Source: CAUZIB01 sp963578805
Lineage (GTDB): Bacteria > Acidobacteriota > Vicinamibacteria > Vicinamibacterales > UBA8438
Reading direction: 5' to 3'
DNA length: 39,149 bases
Assembly: GCA_963578805.1 (NCBI GenBank)
Contig: CAUZDY010000027.1
Coordinates: forward strand, 1-39,149
Both the position numbers and the translations under genes were made by a program. Below are positions 14,966 to 23,885 of this stretch, piece after piece. Below the pieces are notes generated by a model that made no database searches, was not told where the DNA came from, and saw nothing but the letters and a program-made list of their open reading frames with translations. Numbering within the stretch: position 1 is the first letter of the stretch; each line of letters begins with the position of its first letter.

Positions 14966-15943
14966 TCACGGAATACACCGCGCTGCCTTGTTCGATGGAT
15001 CCTGCCGAGTGCCACCCGGTTTGTCGCGATAGGCTTCGTGGCAGTTGTAGCACGCTTCCGCGATCAGGTTGGTGACATCGCTCACGGCTGCTTGGTCTCG
15101 CGTCTGTGAGGCACGATAGGCGGCCTTGCCTGCTTCCACCATCTCCGCCGTCATTTGAATCCAGTCGGGCCGATCGACGGGCACGGGTTGACCGTTCTCG
15201 CACAGGCGTCCAGGTGTCAAGAACAGGGGTGAGGCCTCGGCTAGCGCAATCGCCGCGTAGTCGACGATTTGCCAGCCGGAATAGATGCCGGCACCCCAGT
15301 CGACCCAGGAAAAGTTGCCTGACGCCTCGAAAGCTTCCGTCGGAGCACCGGGATCCTGGCCCTGGACGTTGAACAGCAGATTCGAACTCGGAAACATGAT
15401 GCCGCGCATCACTTCGGCGAGATTTCCGACCGGTGGCGCGGACGGTCCAGCCAGTCCGATTGGTGTTGTCTGGTCAGACGGCGCATTTAACCACTCGATC
15501 TGACTCAGCTCAGCGGCGTCGGCACTCAGATTATCGGAACCGGCGGGAAACCCGCCCACCTGGAGCATGTAGGCGACGAGGCTCGCAGTCTCTTCCCGTG
15601 TGAGCTCTCCGGGTGCGTCCTCTGGCATCGTGCCTTGGATCTTGCCCACGAGATCAGACAACGGCTGACTGCTCCAACTTGCAACGAACCCGTCCCCAGA
15701 CAACGGTGGTCCCAGTCCCCCACCTAGCGACCGACCGTGACAGACCGCACACTGGTCTGCATACAACACCTGTCCGCTTTCGGCCTGATCGGCTGAGTAC
15801 ACCCCGTCGTCAACAACTCGTGGCGACTGTGCGTGCGCGACGAGCGGAAACAGACCAACCGTCATGCCCAACGACAACACACTCATGAGTGAACTGACTC
15901 GCCACGCTCGACCTCTCCGCTGAATGCTGTTCGAACTCATCAT
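14966..15943 (-). CDS. Secreted dihaem cytochrome c protein
   Basis: 325 residues from ATG 15943, with GGGGGAG eight bases upstream (the ATG three bases further in is equally possible). A signal peptide (about 18-39, ending LVAHAQ) exports it. First haem site CAVCH at 65-69 in a class I domain with GGLGPPLSGDGF (75-86), SQPLSDLVGKIQGTMPEDAPG (Met ligand region) and ASLVAYML. Second haem site CYNCH at 298-302, followed by EAYRDKPGG, in a C-terminal part (about 230-325) that resembles a class II, cytochrome c'-like four-helix arrangement because the motif is near the end. The middle (about 130-220) shows nothing recognised. Likely role: periplasmic electron carrier, possibly for the quinoproteins of this region (inference). 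Confidence 0.87.
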   Translation of the reverse strand: MMSSNSIQRRGRAWRVSSLMSVLSLGMTVGLFPLVAHAQSPRVVDDGVYSADQAESGQVLYADQCAVCHGRSLGGGLGPPLSGDGFVASWSSQPLSDLVGKIQGTMPEDAPGELTREETASLVAYMLQVGGFPAGSDNLSADAAELSQIEWLNAPSDQTTPIGLAGPSAPPVGNLAEVMRGIMFPSSNLLFNVQGQDPGAPTEAFEASGNFSWVDWGAGIYSGWQIVDYAAIALAEASPLFLTPGRLCENGQPVPVDRPDWIQMTAEMVEAGKAAYRASQTRDQAAVSDVTNLIAEACYNCHEAYRDKPGGTRQDPSNKAARCIP

Positions 15944-16069
15944 TCCTCTCGCTCCCCCGAACCTTTCCATGCCGCCTCTTTCATCGCTCACGGGTCGTTA
16001 CGCATACGACCGATTCTGTCATGTCTCCACGATCGTGACACCATCACACCCCACGGATCCGCCCTGACG

Positions 16070-17536
16070 TCAATTCGCGCCAGCTTCAGTCGCCGCAACG
16101 GCCTCTTCTAAGTCGCTCAACGACTGAATCATGCCGTGTATCGGCACGAGCTGGCTGACCTGAAGTCCGCGGTCGCGGATAGTCTGAAGCAGCGCCGCTG
16201 CGCTTTCAGCGAACGCCCCCCCAAGTCCCGGGATGTACAGGTCGGCCTGGATCAAGATCCGCTCGGCGGGCAAATACACGAGCAACACCCCGTCACAGTG
16301 CGGGTTATCTCCGACGCGGAAAATCTCCACGACCCGACGGCCGTCGCTCAGTTCGTGGGTCTCGTCTCCAGGCACCGTCTCCAGCACGAGCTCCGCGGGA
16401 TTCTCTGCGAGGTGATCCGTCATGACTGTATGCGAGCGAGACACGAGATCTTCGTAGAGCACCTGGTTGGTCTCGTGAGTAATCACCGTCAGGCCTTCAG
16501 ATACAGCCGCCCGAACGCCACCCGAGTGATCAAAGTGGTGATGGGTATTAACGAGATAGCGAAGCGGCTTGTCAGGTACCAACTCTCGGGCCCGAGCGAT
16601 CACGGCGAGCGCTCTTGTGTCGTTCTGCGGCGCCTCCACGAGGGCGGTGTATTCCGAAAACTCAATCAGGATACTGTGATGCGATTGTCCTGCCAGGAGC
16701 CAGACGGAGGCGGCGATCTCCTCGTCCGTCACATTTGCGGGACGAGGCCCCGGCTCCGAGGCTGAAGTCACCTCCGCCGGAGCGATCAGATCAGAGGTCT
16801 CGACATTGACCGCGTGACTCACACGAAGCTCTCTGCCCGGCAACTCGTCGATGGTCGTTGAAATCTCCTGCGGTAACATCAGCCCATCCACGGCGGTATA
16901 GTCGCTGAACGATGTTGCGATCACAACATCGCCGAGATTCGAGTTGTAGGCCGTAGAGCTGACCATCCGTATCTGTTTCGTCCCGGGATCGACATGCAGC
17001 GTGAGCTCGCTGCCGTCAGCAGTCGTGATGTCGACTAGGTCATGGCCCATCTCCTGGCGGAGGCCGCTCACCGTCGCCTCCGGCTCACCATCGGACAGGG
17101 CCGCCTGTAGCAAAGTGACCGGGTGATGGTAGAACTCGACATGGCGCTCACGTGCAGCCACCTCACCAACGCGCCGAGGAGCGTCCTGCCCGATGTCCCA
17201 GGCCACGTTCTTGTCCATGGCGGTGACGGCACCACCCAGTCGGCCCGCAAAATTCGCGCTGGTAATCTCGGTCCGCATCCGGTGATTCTGCAGATCCTGC
17301 TCGAGCGTGTACGACTGAACCTCCGCCTCCGGAAGAGCCGAGTCCGGCGTCCGATTCTGACCGAGCCGGTAATACGAACCGCTGCCCTCGACTCGGAGTG
17401 TCGTCACACCCTGGACGATCTCCACTCCACCGATCGCGTCAGCCGCGTCGTGGATCAGCTGCATCTCGGGTGACAGCTGCTCGCAACTGGAAACTGCTGC
17501 CAGCAGGACGAAGAGCCAACTCACGTGTCGCTTCAT
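16070..17536 (-). CDS. Metallo-beta-lactamase-fold hydrolase, predicted lipoprotein
   Basis: 488 residues. AAGGA nine bases or so before ATG. N-terminus MKRHVSWLFVLLAAVSSCEQ carries a lipobox with C18. Residues 25-250 resemble a lipoprotein-carrier-like half barrel (AADAIGGVEIVQGVTTLRVEGSG, then DPGTKQIRMVS). The metallo-beta-lactamase domain occupies about 270-488: THHHFDHSGG (331-340) gives the HxHxDH metal site, GDNPHCDGVLLVYLP (409-423) the third His, ADLYIPG with D432, and PIHGM with H467. The zinc ligands are thus complete. Such two-domain proteins are common and uncharacterised in Acidobacteriota; substrate unknown. It stands alone between cytochrome c and pirin genes on the same strand, with gaps above 120 bases. 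Confidence 0.88.
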   Translation of the reverse strand: MKRHVSWLFVLLAAVSSCEQLSPEMQLIHDAADAIGGVEIVQGVTTLRVEGSGSYYRLGQNRTPDSALPEAEVQSYTLEQDLQNHRMRTEITSANFAGRLGGAVTAMDKNVAWDIGQDAPRRVGEVAARERHVEFYHHPVTLLQAALSDGEPEATVSGLRQEMGHDLVDITTADGSELTLHVDPGTKQIRMVSSTAYNSNLGDVVIATSFSDYTAVDGLMLPQEISTTIDELPGRELRVSHAVNVETSDLIAPAEVTSASEPGPRPANVTDEEIAASVWLLAGQSHHSILIEFSEYTALVEAPQNDTRALAVIARARELVPDKPLRYLVNTHHHFDHSGGVRAAVSEGLTVITHETNQVLYEDLVSRSHTVMTDHLAENPAELVLETVPGDETHELSDGRRVVEIFRVGDNPHCDGVLLVYLPAERILIQADLYIPGLGGAFAESAAALLQTIRDRGLQVSQLVPIHGMIQSLSDLEEAVAATEAGAN

Positions 17537-17677
17537 AATTGGTCCTTATTGTGGGCTCCACGCCAATTCGCGTGGGGCGGTTGATTATACCGACCCGAGG
17601 CCAGTCCTATTGTAATCACCTGCTCGCAGCGATCGGCCCGCCCCGATGATCTCTACGGGTAAGGTTCACTCACCACG

Positions 17678-18583
17678 TTAACGGACCTTGATAAAGGAGC
17701 CTTCCCGAAGCTCAGCGTAGGCCTGCTGCAGCTCCTGGTGTGTATTCATCACGATCGGGCCCCGCCACGCCACCGGCTCTTCGAACGGCTTCCCTGAGAC
17801 AAGCAGAAACCTGACACCCTCATCACCGGTCCGGACCATGACCTCATCACCCCGATCGAACAGCACGAGCGAGCGGTTCCCCACACGGTCGACAACTTCG
17901 TCACCCGAGTCGGTCACTCGCTCGGTTGCCACAGCCTGAGGATGCGACGCGTCTCGGAATAATCCAGACCCCTCGAAAACATAGGCGAACGCGTGGTGAG
18001 TCCTATCGACCGGTAACGCACGGCGGATACCCGGCGGAACCGACACGTCGAGGTATCGAGGGTCGGCGGCAACCCCGTCCACCGGGCCGGTTCTGCCCCA
18101 GAAATTCCCCACGACAATTCTCACCCGGGTACCATCATCGTCAACCACCTCGGGAACGTCCTTCGCCTCGACATCCTGATAGCGCGGTCGGGTCATCTTA
18201 AGTGCCGACGGCAGGTTGGCCCACAGCTGGAACCCGTGCATCCGCCCAGACTCATCGCCTTGCGGCATCTCCTGGTGAAGAATTCCGCTTCCGGCAGTCA
18301 TCCACTGAACGTCCCCGGCTCTGAGATTGCCACGATTGCCCAGACTGTCACCATGTTCGACGCTGCCCGCCAGTACGTACGTGATGGTCTCGATGCCACG
18401 GTGTGGGTGCCAGGGAAACCCGGCTCGGTAGTCATCGGGAACCTCGTTCCGGAAATCGTCAAAAAGTAAAAAAGGGTCGCTGCCTTTCGTCTCTTCGAAA
18501 CCAAAGGCACGGTGAAGTTTGACGCCCGCGCCTTCAAGCGTGGGCACGGCAGATGTGATCTGTTGGATCGGTCGAATCGACAT
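17678..18583 (-). CDS. Pirin family protein
   Basis: 301 residues, no signal peptide, so cytoplasmic. The bicupin marks are GFPWHPHRGIETITYVLAGSVEHGDS (55-80), RAGDVQWMTAGSGILHQEMP (88-107) and WANLPSALKMTRPRYQ, with DRTHHAFAYVFEGSG in the C-terminal cupin. The iron ligands of human pirin correspond to H59, H61, H103 and E105, all present. Bacterial pirins have quercetin-dioxygenase-like activity or modulate pyruvate dehydrogenase; which applies here is unknown. The end LVSGKPFEEPVAWRGPIVMNT is family-typical and the length (about 290-300) is normal. It reads away from the divergent DUF4159 gene at 18726 across 142 bases that should hold both promoters. Confidence 0.95.
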   Translation of the reverse strand: MSIRPIQQITSAVPTLEGAGVKLHRAFGFEETKGSDPFLLFDDFRNEVPDDYRAGFPWHPHRGIETITYVLAGSVEHGDSLGNRGNLRAGDVQWMTAGSGILHQEMPQGDESGRMHGFQLWANLPSALKMTRPRYQDVEAKDVPEVVDDDGTRVRIVVGNFWGRTGPVDGVAADPRYLDVSVPPGIRRALPVDRTHHAFAYVFEGSGLFRDASHPQAVATERVTDSGDEVVDRVGNRSLVLFDRGDEVMVRTGDEGVRFLLVSGKPFEEPVAWRGPIVMNTHQELQQAYAELREGSFIKVR

Positions 18584-18725
18584 ATCGTGGTCTGCAGGTC
18601 AGATTCTACTGGAGGTCCCAGACATTTAGCGGTCGAATAATGCCGCCGCCTGACGCTGAGGTGTCCGCGGTTTCGGCAGTACGTTCGTGACGGCATTCCG
18701 GTATTCAGTGTGTCAGAATTACCCG

Positions 18726-19556
18726 ATGAGGCGTCGAGTCATCGCCTGTGCAACGATCGCCGTAGCGCTCGCTGTCGTCTCGAGCGCTACCCTCGCGCAG
18801 TTCGGACAAGGCTATGGCCGCAGCCGCTACCCAGCAAGGGTTCGGCCCGCCGACCAACGCGACGATGGGTTCTCGTTCTGCCGACTGATGTACGCAAGCG
18901 CATACCGCGGCCGTGGAATGGGGCGCTGGTCGACCGACTACCCTTTCGCCGATATCAACTTCATGATTCGTTTGTCGGAGATGTCGACGACCGACGTGCA
19001 CTTCGACGCTGACGACAAGCCGATCCACTGGGTAGTGCCGGTCACCGACGACACGCTCTTCAGCTGTCCGTTCATCATCGCCTCTGCCGTCGGGTCAATG
19101 GTCCTGACGCCGACCGAAGCAGAGAACCTGCGCAACTATCTCCTGAAGGGCGGCTTCCTCTGGGTTGATGATTTTTGGGGAAGCTGGGAATGGGATCAAT
19201 GGGCCAGTCAGATCGCCAAAATGCTACCACCAGGACAATACCCGATTGTCGACCTCCCGCTCGATCACGAGCTCTTCCACACACCATTCACTGTCTGGGA
19301 AATTCCTCAGATCGCCAACATCGGTTTCTGGCGTCGTTCCGGTGGGCGGACCTCGGAACGCGGCGCAGACAGCGCCGAGCCCCACTTCCGGGTGATATTC
19401 GACGCGAACGGCCACATCATGGTTGCGATGACCCACAACACGGACATCCAAGACGCCTGGGAGCGCGAGAGTGAGGATCAAGGGTTCTTCGAATCGTTCG
19501 CGCCCGACGGCTATTCTCTGGGAATCAATGTGCTCGTCTACGCAATGACGCACTGA
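18726..19556 (+). CDS. DUF4159 domain protein, secreted (copy B)
   Basis: 276 residues from ATG 18726, which begins a signal peptide MRRRVIACATIAVALAVVSSATLAQ; an in-frame start 39 bases upstream would spoil it. Mature part: FSFCRLMYASAYRGRGMGRWSTDYPFADINF, TTDVHFD, LFSCPFIIASAVGSMVLTP, LRNYLLKGGFLWVDDFWGSWEW, PLDHELFHTPFTVWEIPQI, and the end YSLGINVLVYAMTH. These are the DUF4159 marks, aligned with copy A at 14148. Two mature cysteines (in SFCRLM and FSCPF) are absent from copy A. The ASERGADSAEPHFRVIFDANGHIMV stretch replaces the shorter NNPAKRMMAIVNYN of copy A. Role unknown. Confidence 0.88.
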   Translation: MRRRVIACATIAVALAVVSSATLAQFGQGYGRSRYPARVRPADQRDDGFSFCRLMYASAYRGRGMGRWSTDYPFADINFMIRLSEMSTTDVHFDADDKPIHWVVPVTDDTLFSCPFIIASAVGSMVLTPTEAENLRNYLLKGGFLWVDDFWGSWEWDQWASQIAKMLPPGQYPIVDLPLDHELFHTPFTVWEIPQIANIGFWRRSGGRTSERGADSAEPHFRVIFDANGHIMVAMTHNTDIQDAWERESEDQGFFESFAPDGYSLGINVLVYAMTH

Positions 19557-19678
19557 CCACCCGCTGACAACCGAGTTCCCCGATTCGCTCAGCTGTACGC
19601 CGCTACATCATAGGCACCGTCCTCTTCTGCTGCCACGCTGTGTCACGAGAACCAGGCACATTCGTCAGAACGCTACCG

Positions 19679-20611
19679 CTACCGTGTTCCTTTCATGAAC
19701 CGGAGCAACTCGTTGTCGGTTCCGAGGATGAAGAGCGTCGAGCTGTCCATCGTTAGCTCGTAGGTTTCCAGCGACTTAGTGAAGGCATAAAAATCGGCGT
19801 CCCGATTGTAAGAGTCGGCATAGATTCGGGCCGACTCGGCGTCGGCCTGACCACGTAACTCCTCGGCCTCGCGATAGGCCTCCGACTGGATCTGTGCGAG
19901 CTCGCGCTCGCGCTCACCGTGGATCCGAGCCGATTCGCCTTGGCCTTCCGAGCGGAACTGCTCTGCAATCCGTTGGCGCTCTGCGATCATCCGCGCAAAG
20001 ACATCCTGCTGAACCTCCTCAACGTAATTAATCCGCTTCAGTCGGAGATCCAGGAGCTCGATCCCTAGGTCGGCTGTGCGTCCCGCGGCCGTCTCCAGGA
20101 TCTCGCGGGTTATCTTCTGGCGGCCCCGCTCGATCTTCTCGAGGATCACGGCCTCTTCCTCGGACTCGATCGGGACGTCCTCGGCGTTTCGGTTATTACT
20201 CCGCACTAGCTCGATCAAGTCATGGCGTGCCACGGCGTTCCGCGTTTCGCCATCGAGAATGTCGTCAAGCCTCGACTGAGCACCGCGCTCGTCACGCAAC
20301 CGCTGGAAGAACAGCAGCGGATCAGTGATGCGCCAGCGAGCATAGGTGTCAACCCAGATAAACCGCTTGTCCCGAGTCGGCACCTGGTTGGGATTCCCGT
20401 CCCACTCGAGGAACCGCTTGTCGAAGACGTTGATCCGCTGAATGAACGGCACCTTAAAATGCAGCCCGGGGGTCACGACCGGGTCACCAACTGGGTTACC
20501 GAACTGCGTGATAATGACTTGCTCGATCTCATTCACCGTATAGGCGGTTTGACCAAGGACCACGAGCAGTACGATTGCGACGACGATTTGGATGGTGGTG
20601 ATACGACTCAT
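19679..20611 (-). CDS. hflC: Protease modulator HflC (SPFH/band 7 family)
   Basis: 310 residues. One N-terminal membrane segment (7-23) followed by the SPFH domain: EQVIITQFGNPVGDPVVTPGLHFKVPFIQ (31-59), VFDKRFLEWDG, KRFIWVDTYARWRI, and the HflC-specific coiled-coil stretch IGIELLDLRLKRINYVEEVQQDVFARMIAERQRIAEQFRSEG, then REAEELRGQADAESARIYADSYN and FYAFTKSLETYE. HflC with HflK forms the periplasm-facing complex that surrounds and restrains the membrane protease FtsH. Its ATG overlaps the hflK stop in an ATGA arrangement (20608-20611) and has GGGAGGTG four bases upstream, so the two are translationally coupled. Length is usual for the family. Confidence 0.96.
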   Translation of the reverse strand: MSRITTIQIVVAIVLLVVLGQTAYTVNEIEQVIITQFGNPVGDPVVTPGLHFKVPFIQRINVFDKRFLEWDGNPNQVPTRDKRFIWVDTYARWRITDPLLFFQRLRDERGAQSRLDDILDGETRNAVARHDLIELVRSNNRNAEDVPIESEEEAVILEKIERGRQKITREILETAAGRTADLGIELLDLRLKRINYVEEVQQDVFARMIAERQRIAEQFRSEGQGESARIHGERERELAQIQSEAYREAEELRGQADAESARIYADSYNRDADFYAFTKSLETYELTMDSSTLFILGTDNELLRFMKGTR

Positions 20612-21651
20612 TGGTCACCTCCCGCCGCGGGCGACGACGCTTGTGCCAGCTGGGGCGGCACCCCTCCATCGAGCGACAAAAGTGGTAATACGCCCGTCGC
20701 ATTCTCGTCGACGAATAACTTTCGGCCGACTCTTGGTAGCACCCGCTGCATCGTCTCAAGATAGAGCCGGCGCCGCGTCACCTCCGGGGCCCGCTGGTAC
20801 TCTTCGTGGATCGCCGCGAAGCGGACGGCATTGCCTTCAGCCCGGTTGACCCGGTCGAGCGCGTAGCCTTCGGCCTGCAACACCGCTTGCTGGGCCTCAC
20901 CGCGCGCGCGAGGAATCACGCGGTTGTACTCGCCACGGGCTTCATTGATCAACCGGTCGCGCTGTTGCTGGGCCTGATTGACCTCATCCCATGAGGGCTT
21001 AACTGGGTCCGGTGGATTGACGTCCTGCAGGACCACCTGGTCGATCGTTACCCCCATCTGGTACTGGTTCACGAGCGCCTGAAGATTCTCCTCGACCAGC
21101 GCTTCGATCTCCTGGCGACCGATGGTCAATACCTCGGTCACTGTGCGATCACCGACCACTTCACGCATGACCGCCTCGTTCATCGCGCGGAAGGTCTCTT
21201 CCAGGTTGCGGACCTTGAAGAGATACTGAGACGGATCGGACACCCGGTATTGAACGATCCACTCGACAACCGCAACATTTAAATCACCGGTCAGCATCGC
21301 CGCCTCGGCCGCGAGGTCTCTCTCCAACGGCGCGTATTCGGTGCGGATACCGGCCTCGACCGTCCGGAAACCAAACTCCTGCTTAAGCTGGCGCTGGACC
21401 GGCACCTTGCGGACCTCCTCGACGAACGGGATCATCGCCCGGAGACCCGGTTCCGTCGTCCGAACATAGCGGCCAAATCGCAGCACCACACCGACTTCCT
21501 CGGGTTGAACCTGATACAGCGTGCTGAACCCCGTCACCGCGAGGACCACAAGGGCGACGAGGGCCGTGGCTCCACCATGCGGTAGCCGCGGCATATTCGT
21601 CAACTTCGAGCGAGCGAGACGTGTGATATCACCAATTGGATCATCTTCCAT
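20608..21651 (-). CDS. hflK: Protease modulator HflK (SPFH/band 7 family)
   Basis: 347 residues. AAGGAG seven bases before ATG. A cytoplasmic N-terminus of about 25 residues is shorter than in enterobacteria and lacks the Gly-rich stretch; then a membrane segment (27-45), YQVQPEEVGVVLRFGRYVRTTEPGLRAMIPF, VQYRVSDPSQYLFKVRN, MREVVGDRTVTEVLTIGRQEIEALVEENLQ, the HflK mark VVLQDVNPPDPVKPSWDEVNQAQQQRDRLINEARGEYN, and RRRLYLETMQRVLPRVGRKLFVDE. Together with HflC it forms the FtsH-regulating HflKC cage. First gene of the pair; the 229 bases upstream, shared with the broken gene at 21881, should contain the promoter, though I cannot point to it. Confidence 0.96.
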   Translation of the reverse strand: MEDDPIGDITRLARSKLTNMPRLPHGGATALVALVVLAVTGFSTLYQVQPEEVGVVLRFGRYVRTTEPGLRAMIPFVEEVRKVPVQRQLKQEFGFRTVEAGIRTEYAPLERDLAAEAAMLTGDLNVAVVEWIVQYRVSDPSQYLFKVRNLEETFRAMNEAVMREVVGDRTVTEVLTIGRQEIEALVEENLQALVNQYQMGVTIDQVVLQDVNPPDPVKPSWDEVNQAQQQRDRLINEARGEYNRVIPRARGEAQQAVLQAEGYALDRVNRAEGNAVRFAAIHEEYQRAPEVTRRRLYLETMQRVLPRVGRKLFVDENATGVLPLLSLDGGVPPQLAQASSPAAGGDQ

Positions 21652-21880
21652 GAGATAACTCCTTTTCTATGTAACCATCCTAGCGCGATACGGGACTTCA
21701 GACCTTTCTTGGAGATGCTTTTCTACACGGAGACGCCAGTACCGAGGAAATTGTGTTTCGCAAGAAGCGCACTTTTGCACAGAGGCAGCGTTACCAGAGC
21801 AAAGAAGAGATAACGTGTCAGACTCCAGAACGCATACCGTCGAGGCGGGAGCGGCGGCGACCATTAGCAGTCCGAGTTAA

Positions 21881-22459
21881 ATGCGGGACGAGTGGTGCGG
21901 GCACAACCGAGACCTGGTGAAGTGGGACGCTCTGATCCACCTCGCGCAACGCGGCCAACGCTCCACCATTCTTCACGTCGCGCGCTATCGTCTGGACGAC
22001 GATCGGTCCCTCTTGTACTCATCACGAGGCTACGTTGATATTCCGACCCCGGTTCTTCGGGACTTCCGCGACTTGGATACTATCCAACGACTCGCCAAAC
22101 CCTCTGGCGTTGAAATCTAAGTCTTCAAGAGCCCCTTTGGGAAACGTGCCGCGTATTTCCAAAAAGCCCGACGACGAAGCGAAGACTCACTCATCGTGTT
22201 CCTCGACCCGAACATAGTGCTGGCAGGGGAGGTGACTGGTCCAGCGCACGTGACCTCGGACGAGCTTCGCTCGGTGTTCGAGGTTATGTCTGACGGGGAT
22301 GTGCTCGTGTGCTATCAGCATGCTCGGCGTCAAAGAGACTGGCGCGGCGACAAACGGAGAGCTTTTACCAGAGCACTCGGTGTCAACTCGCGAGAGGTGA
22401 AAGTGTTCGAGTCGAAATTGGCAAGGAATCATCGTGCTCTTCTCAGTGACAAAAAGGAG
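21881..22459 (+). pseudogene. Conserved hypothetical gene broken by an in-frame stop
   Basis: A frame begins at ATG 21881 (EWCGHNRDLVKWDALIHLAQRG), reads through RGYVDIPTPVLRDFRDLDTIQRLA and meets TAA at 22118-22120. The same frame continues at once with VFKSPFGKRAAYFQKARRR, LIVFLDPNIVLAGE, HVTSDELRSVFEVMSDGDVLVCYQHARRQRDWRG and RALGVNSREVKVFESKLARNHRALLSDKK. The two halves look like one protein of about 190 residues, of a family I recall only as hypothetical (marks: KWD-LIHLA, FLDP-xxGL, DELR-, VL-YQH). The TAA is one base from a Lys, Glu or Gln codon. Pseudogene is the simplest reading; a sequencing error is possible. No stop separates it from the sulfotransferase start at 22499. Confidence 0.7.
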
Positions 22460-22498
22460 ATAATCGGCACGCTACATGTTGAGGCTTGGAGACAACCG

Positions 22499-23416
22499 AT
22501 GAATGCACCCCCGCACCAGGGCGGCCCACCACCGTGGATCGCCCCGGAGATGCAGCAGCAGATCGAATGGCGGGACAGGGACATCCTCATCTCGGTCCCC
22601 ATGAAGAGCGGAACCACCTGGACAATGAATATTGTGCACCAGTTGATAACAGGTGGCGATCCTGATTTCGCCGACATTTACGCGGAGGTGCCCTGGATCG
22701 AGATCCTGACGCGACCCGAGATGCCAATACAAGAGCTCCTCAACCGGCTCGGTCAGATGAGCCTCGAACGGCCCCGGGCTTTCAAGACCCACGCCGCGCC
22801 GCCGGTCCTTCCCTATATCGAGCCAGGTGGCGACAAGAATGTCCGATACATCGTGGTGTTCCGTAACCCAGAAGAAGCACTCGTGTCGGCCAAACCCTTT
22901 CTGGAACAACACACCGACGAATGGTACGAACTCTGGAAAACACCGAAAGGGGCGTTGCTAAGGCCCGGTTTTCCCGCCTTCTATCATGAGGTGATCGATG
23001 CCATGGGAATGCACGCTGCGCTGTTCGGCTTCCTGCAGTCGTGGTGGCCACTGCGTAACAGGTCGAACGTTCTCTTCCTGCACTTTTCCAACATGAAGCA
23101 GGACCACCAAGGGTCGATCCGAAGAATCGCAGACTTCATCGGATCCCGTCCAACAAACGAGCAGTTTCAGGCGATTACGGAGTACACATCCTTTCCATGG
23201 ATGAAACAGAACGGCATCAAATTCGATGCCAGCACCGCGACCGACGTCCCTCTGCTCCGACCAGGTACCATGGTTCGCAGGGGTGAGGTGGGCGGAGCGA
23301 GGGAAGATGGCATGACGCGGGCGATCTCGGAACATCTTTGCGCCATTGGTAGCCAGATCTGTACTGACCATCGTGCTCTGCGGTGGTTCTACGAAGGGGG
23401 CCCGCTCCCGCACTAG
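22499..23416 (+). CDS. Sulfotransferase (PAPS-dependent, cytosolic type)
   Basis: 305 residues from ATG 22499, with GGAG seven bases upstream. The frame is open 303 bases further up, but that part belongs to the broken upstream gene. PAPS-binding marks: 5'-phosphosulfate loop VPMKSGTTWTMNIVHQL (33-49), FKTHAAPPVLPY (95-106), 3'-phosphate motif YIVVFRNPEEALVSAKPF (117-134), LFLHFSNMKQD, and RRGEVGGARED near the C-terminus where the family has RKGxxGDW. The enzyme would move a sulfate group from PAPS to a hydroxyl or amine of a small molecule; the acceptor is unknown. No PAPS synthesis gene is in the window. No signal peptide, so cytoplasmic. Confidence 0.9.
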   Translation: MNAPPHQGGPPPWIAPEMQQQIEWRDRDILISVPMKSGTTWTMNIVHQLITGGDPDFADIYAEVPWIEILTRPEMPIQELLNRLGQMSLERPRAFKTHAAPPVLPYIEPGGDKNVRYIVVFRNPEEALVSAKPFLEQHTDEWYELWKTPKGALLRPGFPAFYHEVIDAMGMHAALFGFLQSWWPLRNRSNVLFLHFSNMKQDHQGSIRRIADFIGSRPTNEQFQAITEYTSFPWMKQNGIKFDASTATDVPLLRPGTMVRRGEVGGAREDGMTRAISEHLCAIGSQICTDHRALRWFYEGGPLPH

Positions 23417-23885
23417 CCCGGAAGATCTAAGACGGATGTGACCGTCATCCGCTCTGTTGTTCCGGATACACCTGGTCAGTTTGATAGGGTTGCCCCGGGT
23501 TTTGTAGCGCCCGACCATGATCGTCATCGCGCTCACCCCTGAAGAGCGAAAAGCGTTATATCAAGACCTTGTGGCTGGACATGCGCGCCTTGAAGCGAGT
23601 CTGCGGCTCATTAAAGGCGGCGTGTCGGTGCGAGCAGGGCGTACAGTTGGACGTCCGGCGAGTGCACCAAGTTTTGCCTCGGCCATTGTCGGCGGTGACA
23701 ATGACTGGGCGTTGCGCCGGTCGCTCGGATACATGACACAGCTCCAAAGAAAGAGAAGCCAGATTCCAGCTGCAATTTCTCTGGGTAGCTTGTGTCAAGA
23801 ATTCCGAAAGCCACCGAGACTTGAACATACCATTCTGGCGACAGACCACGAATCCCCGTACCCACAGGGGCACGCTGCCGGGGCG
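23417..23885. other. 469-base intergenic region, no convincing gene
   Basis: Between the sulfotransferase and the convergent propeller gene. A plus-strand frame starts at ATG 23517 (IVIALTPEERKALYQDLVAGHARLEASLRL), whose first 30 residues look protein-like and helical, but the rest is low-similarity and runs 180 bases into the opposite gene. There is no ribosome-binding site. It may be the start of a decayed small gene. I see no RNA gene. Confidence 0.4.

Noticed and set aside
23820..23850. Minus-strand GTTCAAGTCTCGG, resembling a tRNA T-loop
   Set aside because: The five-base stem on each side does not pair and no upstream arms fit.
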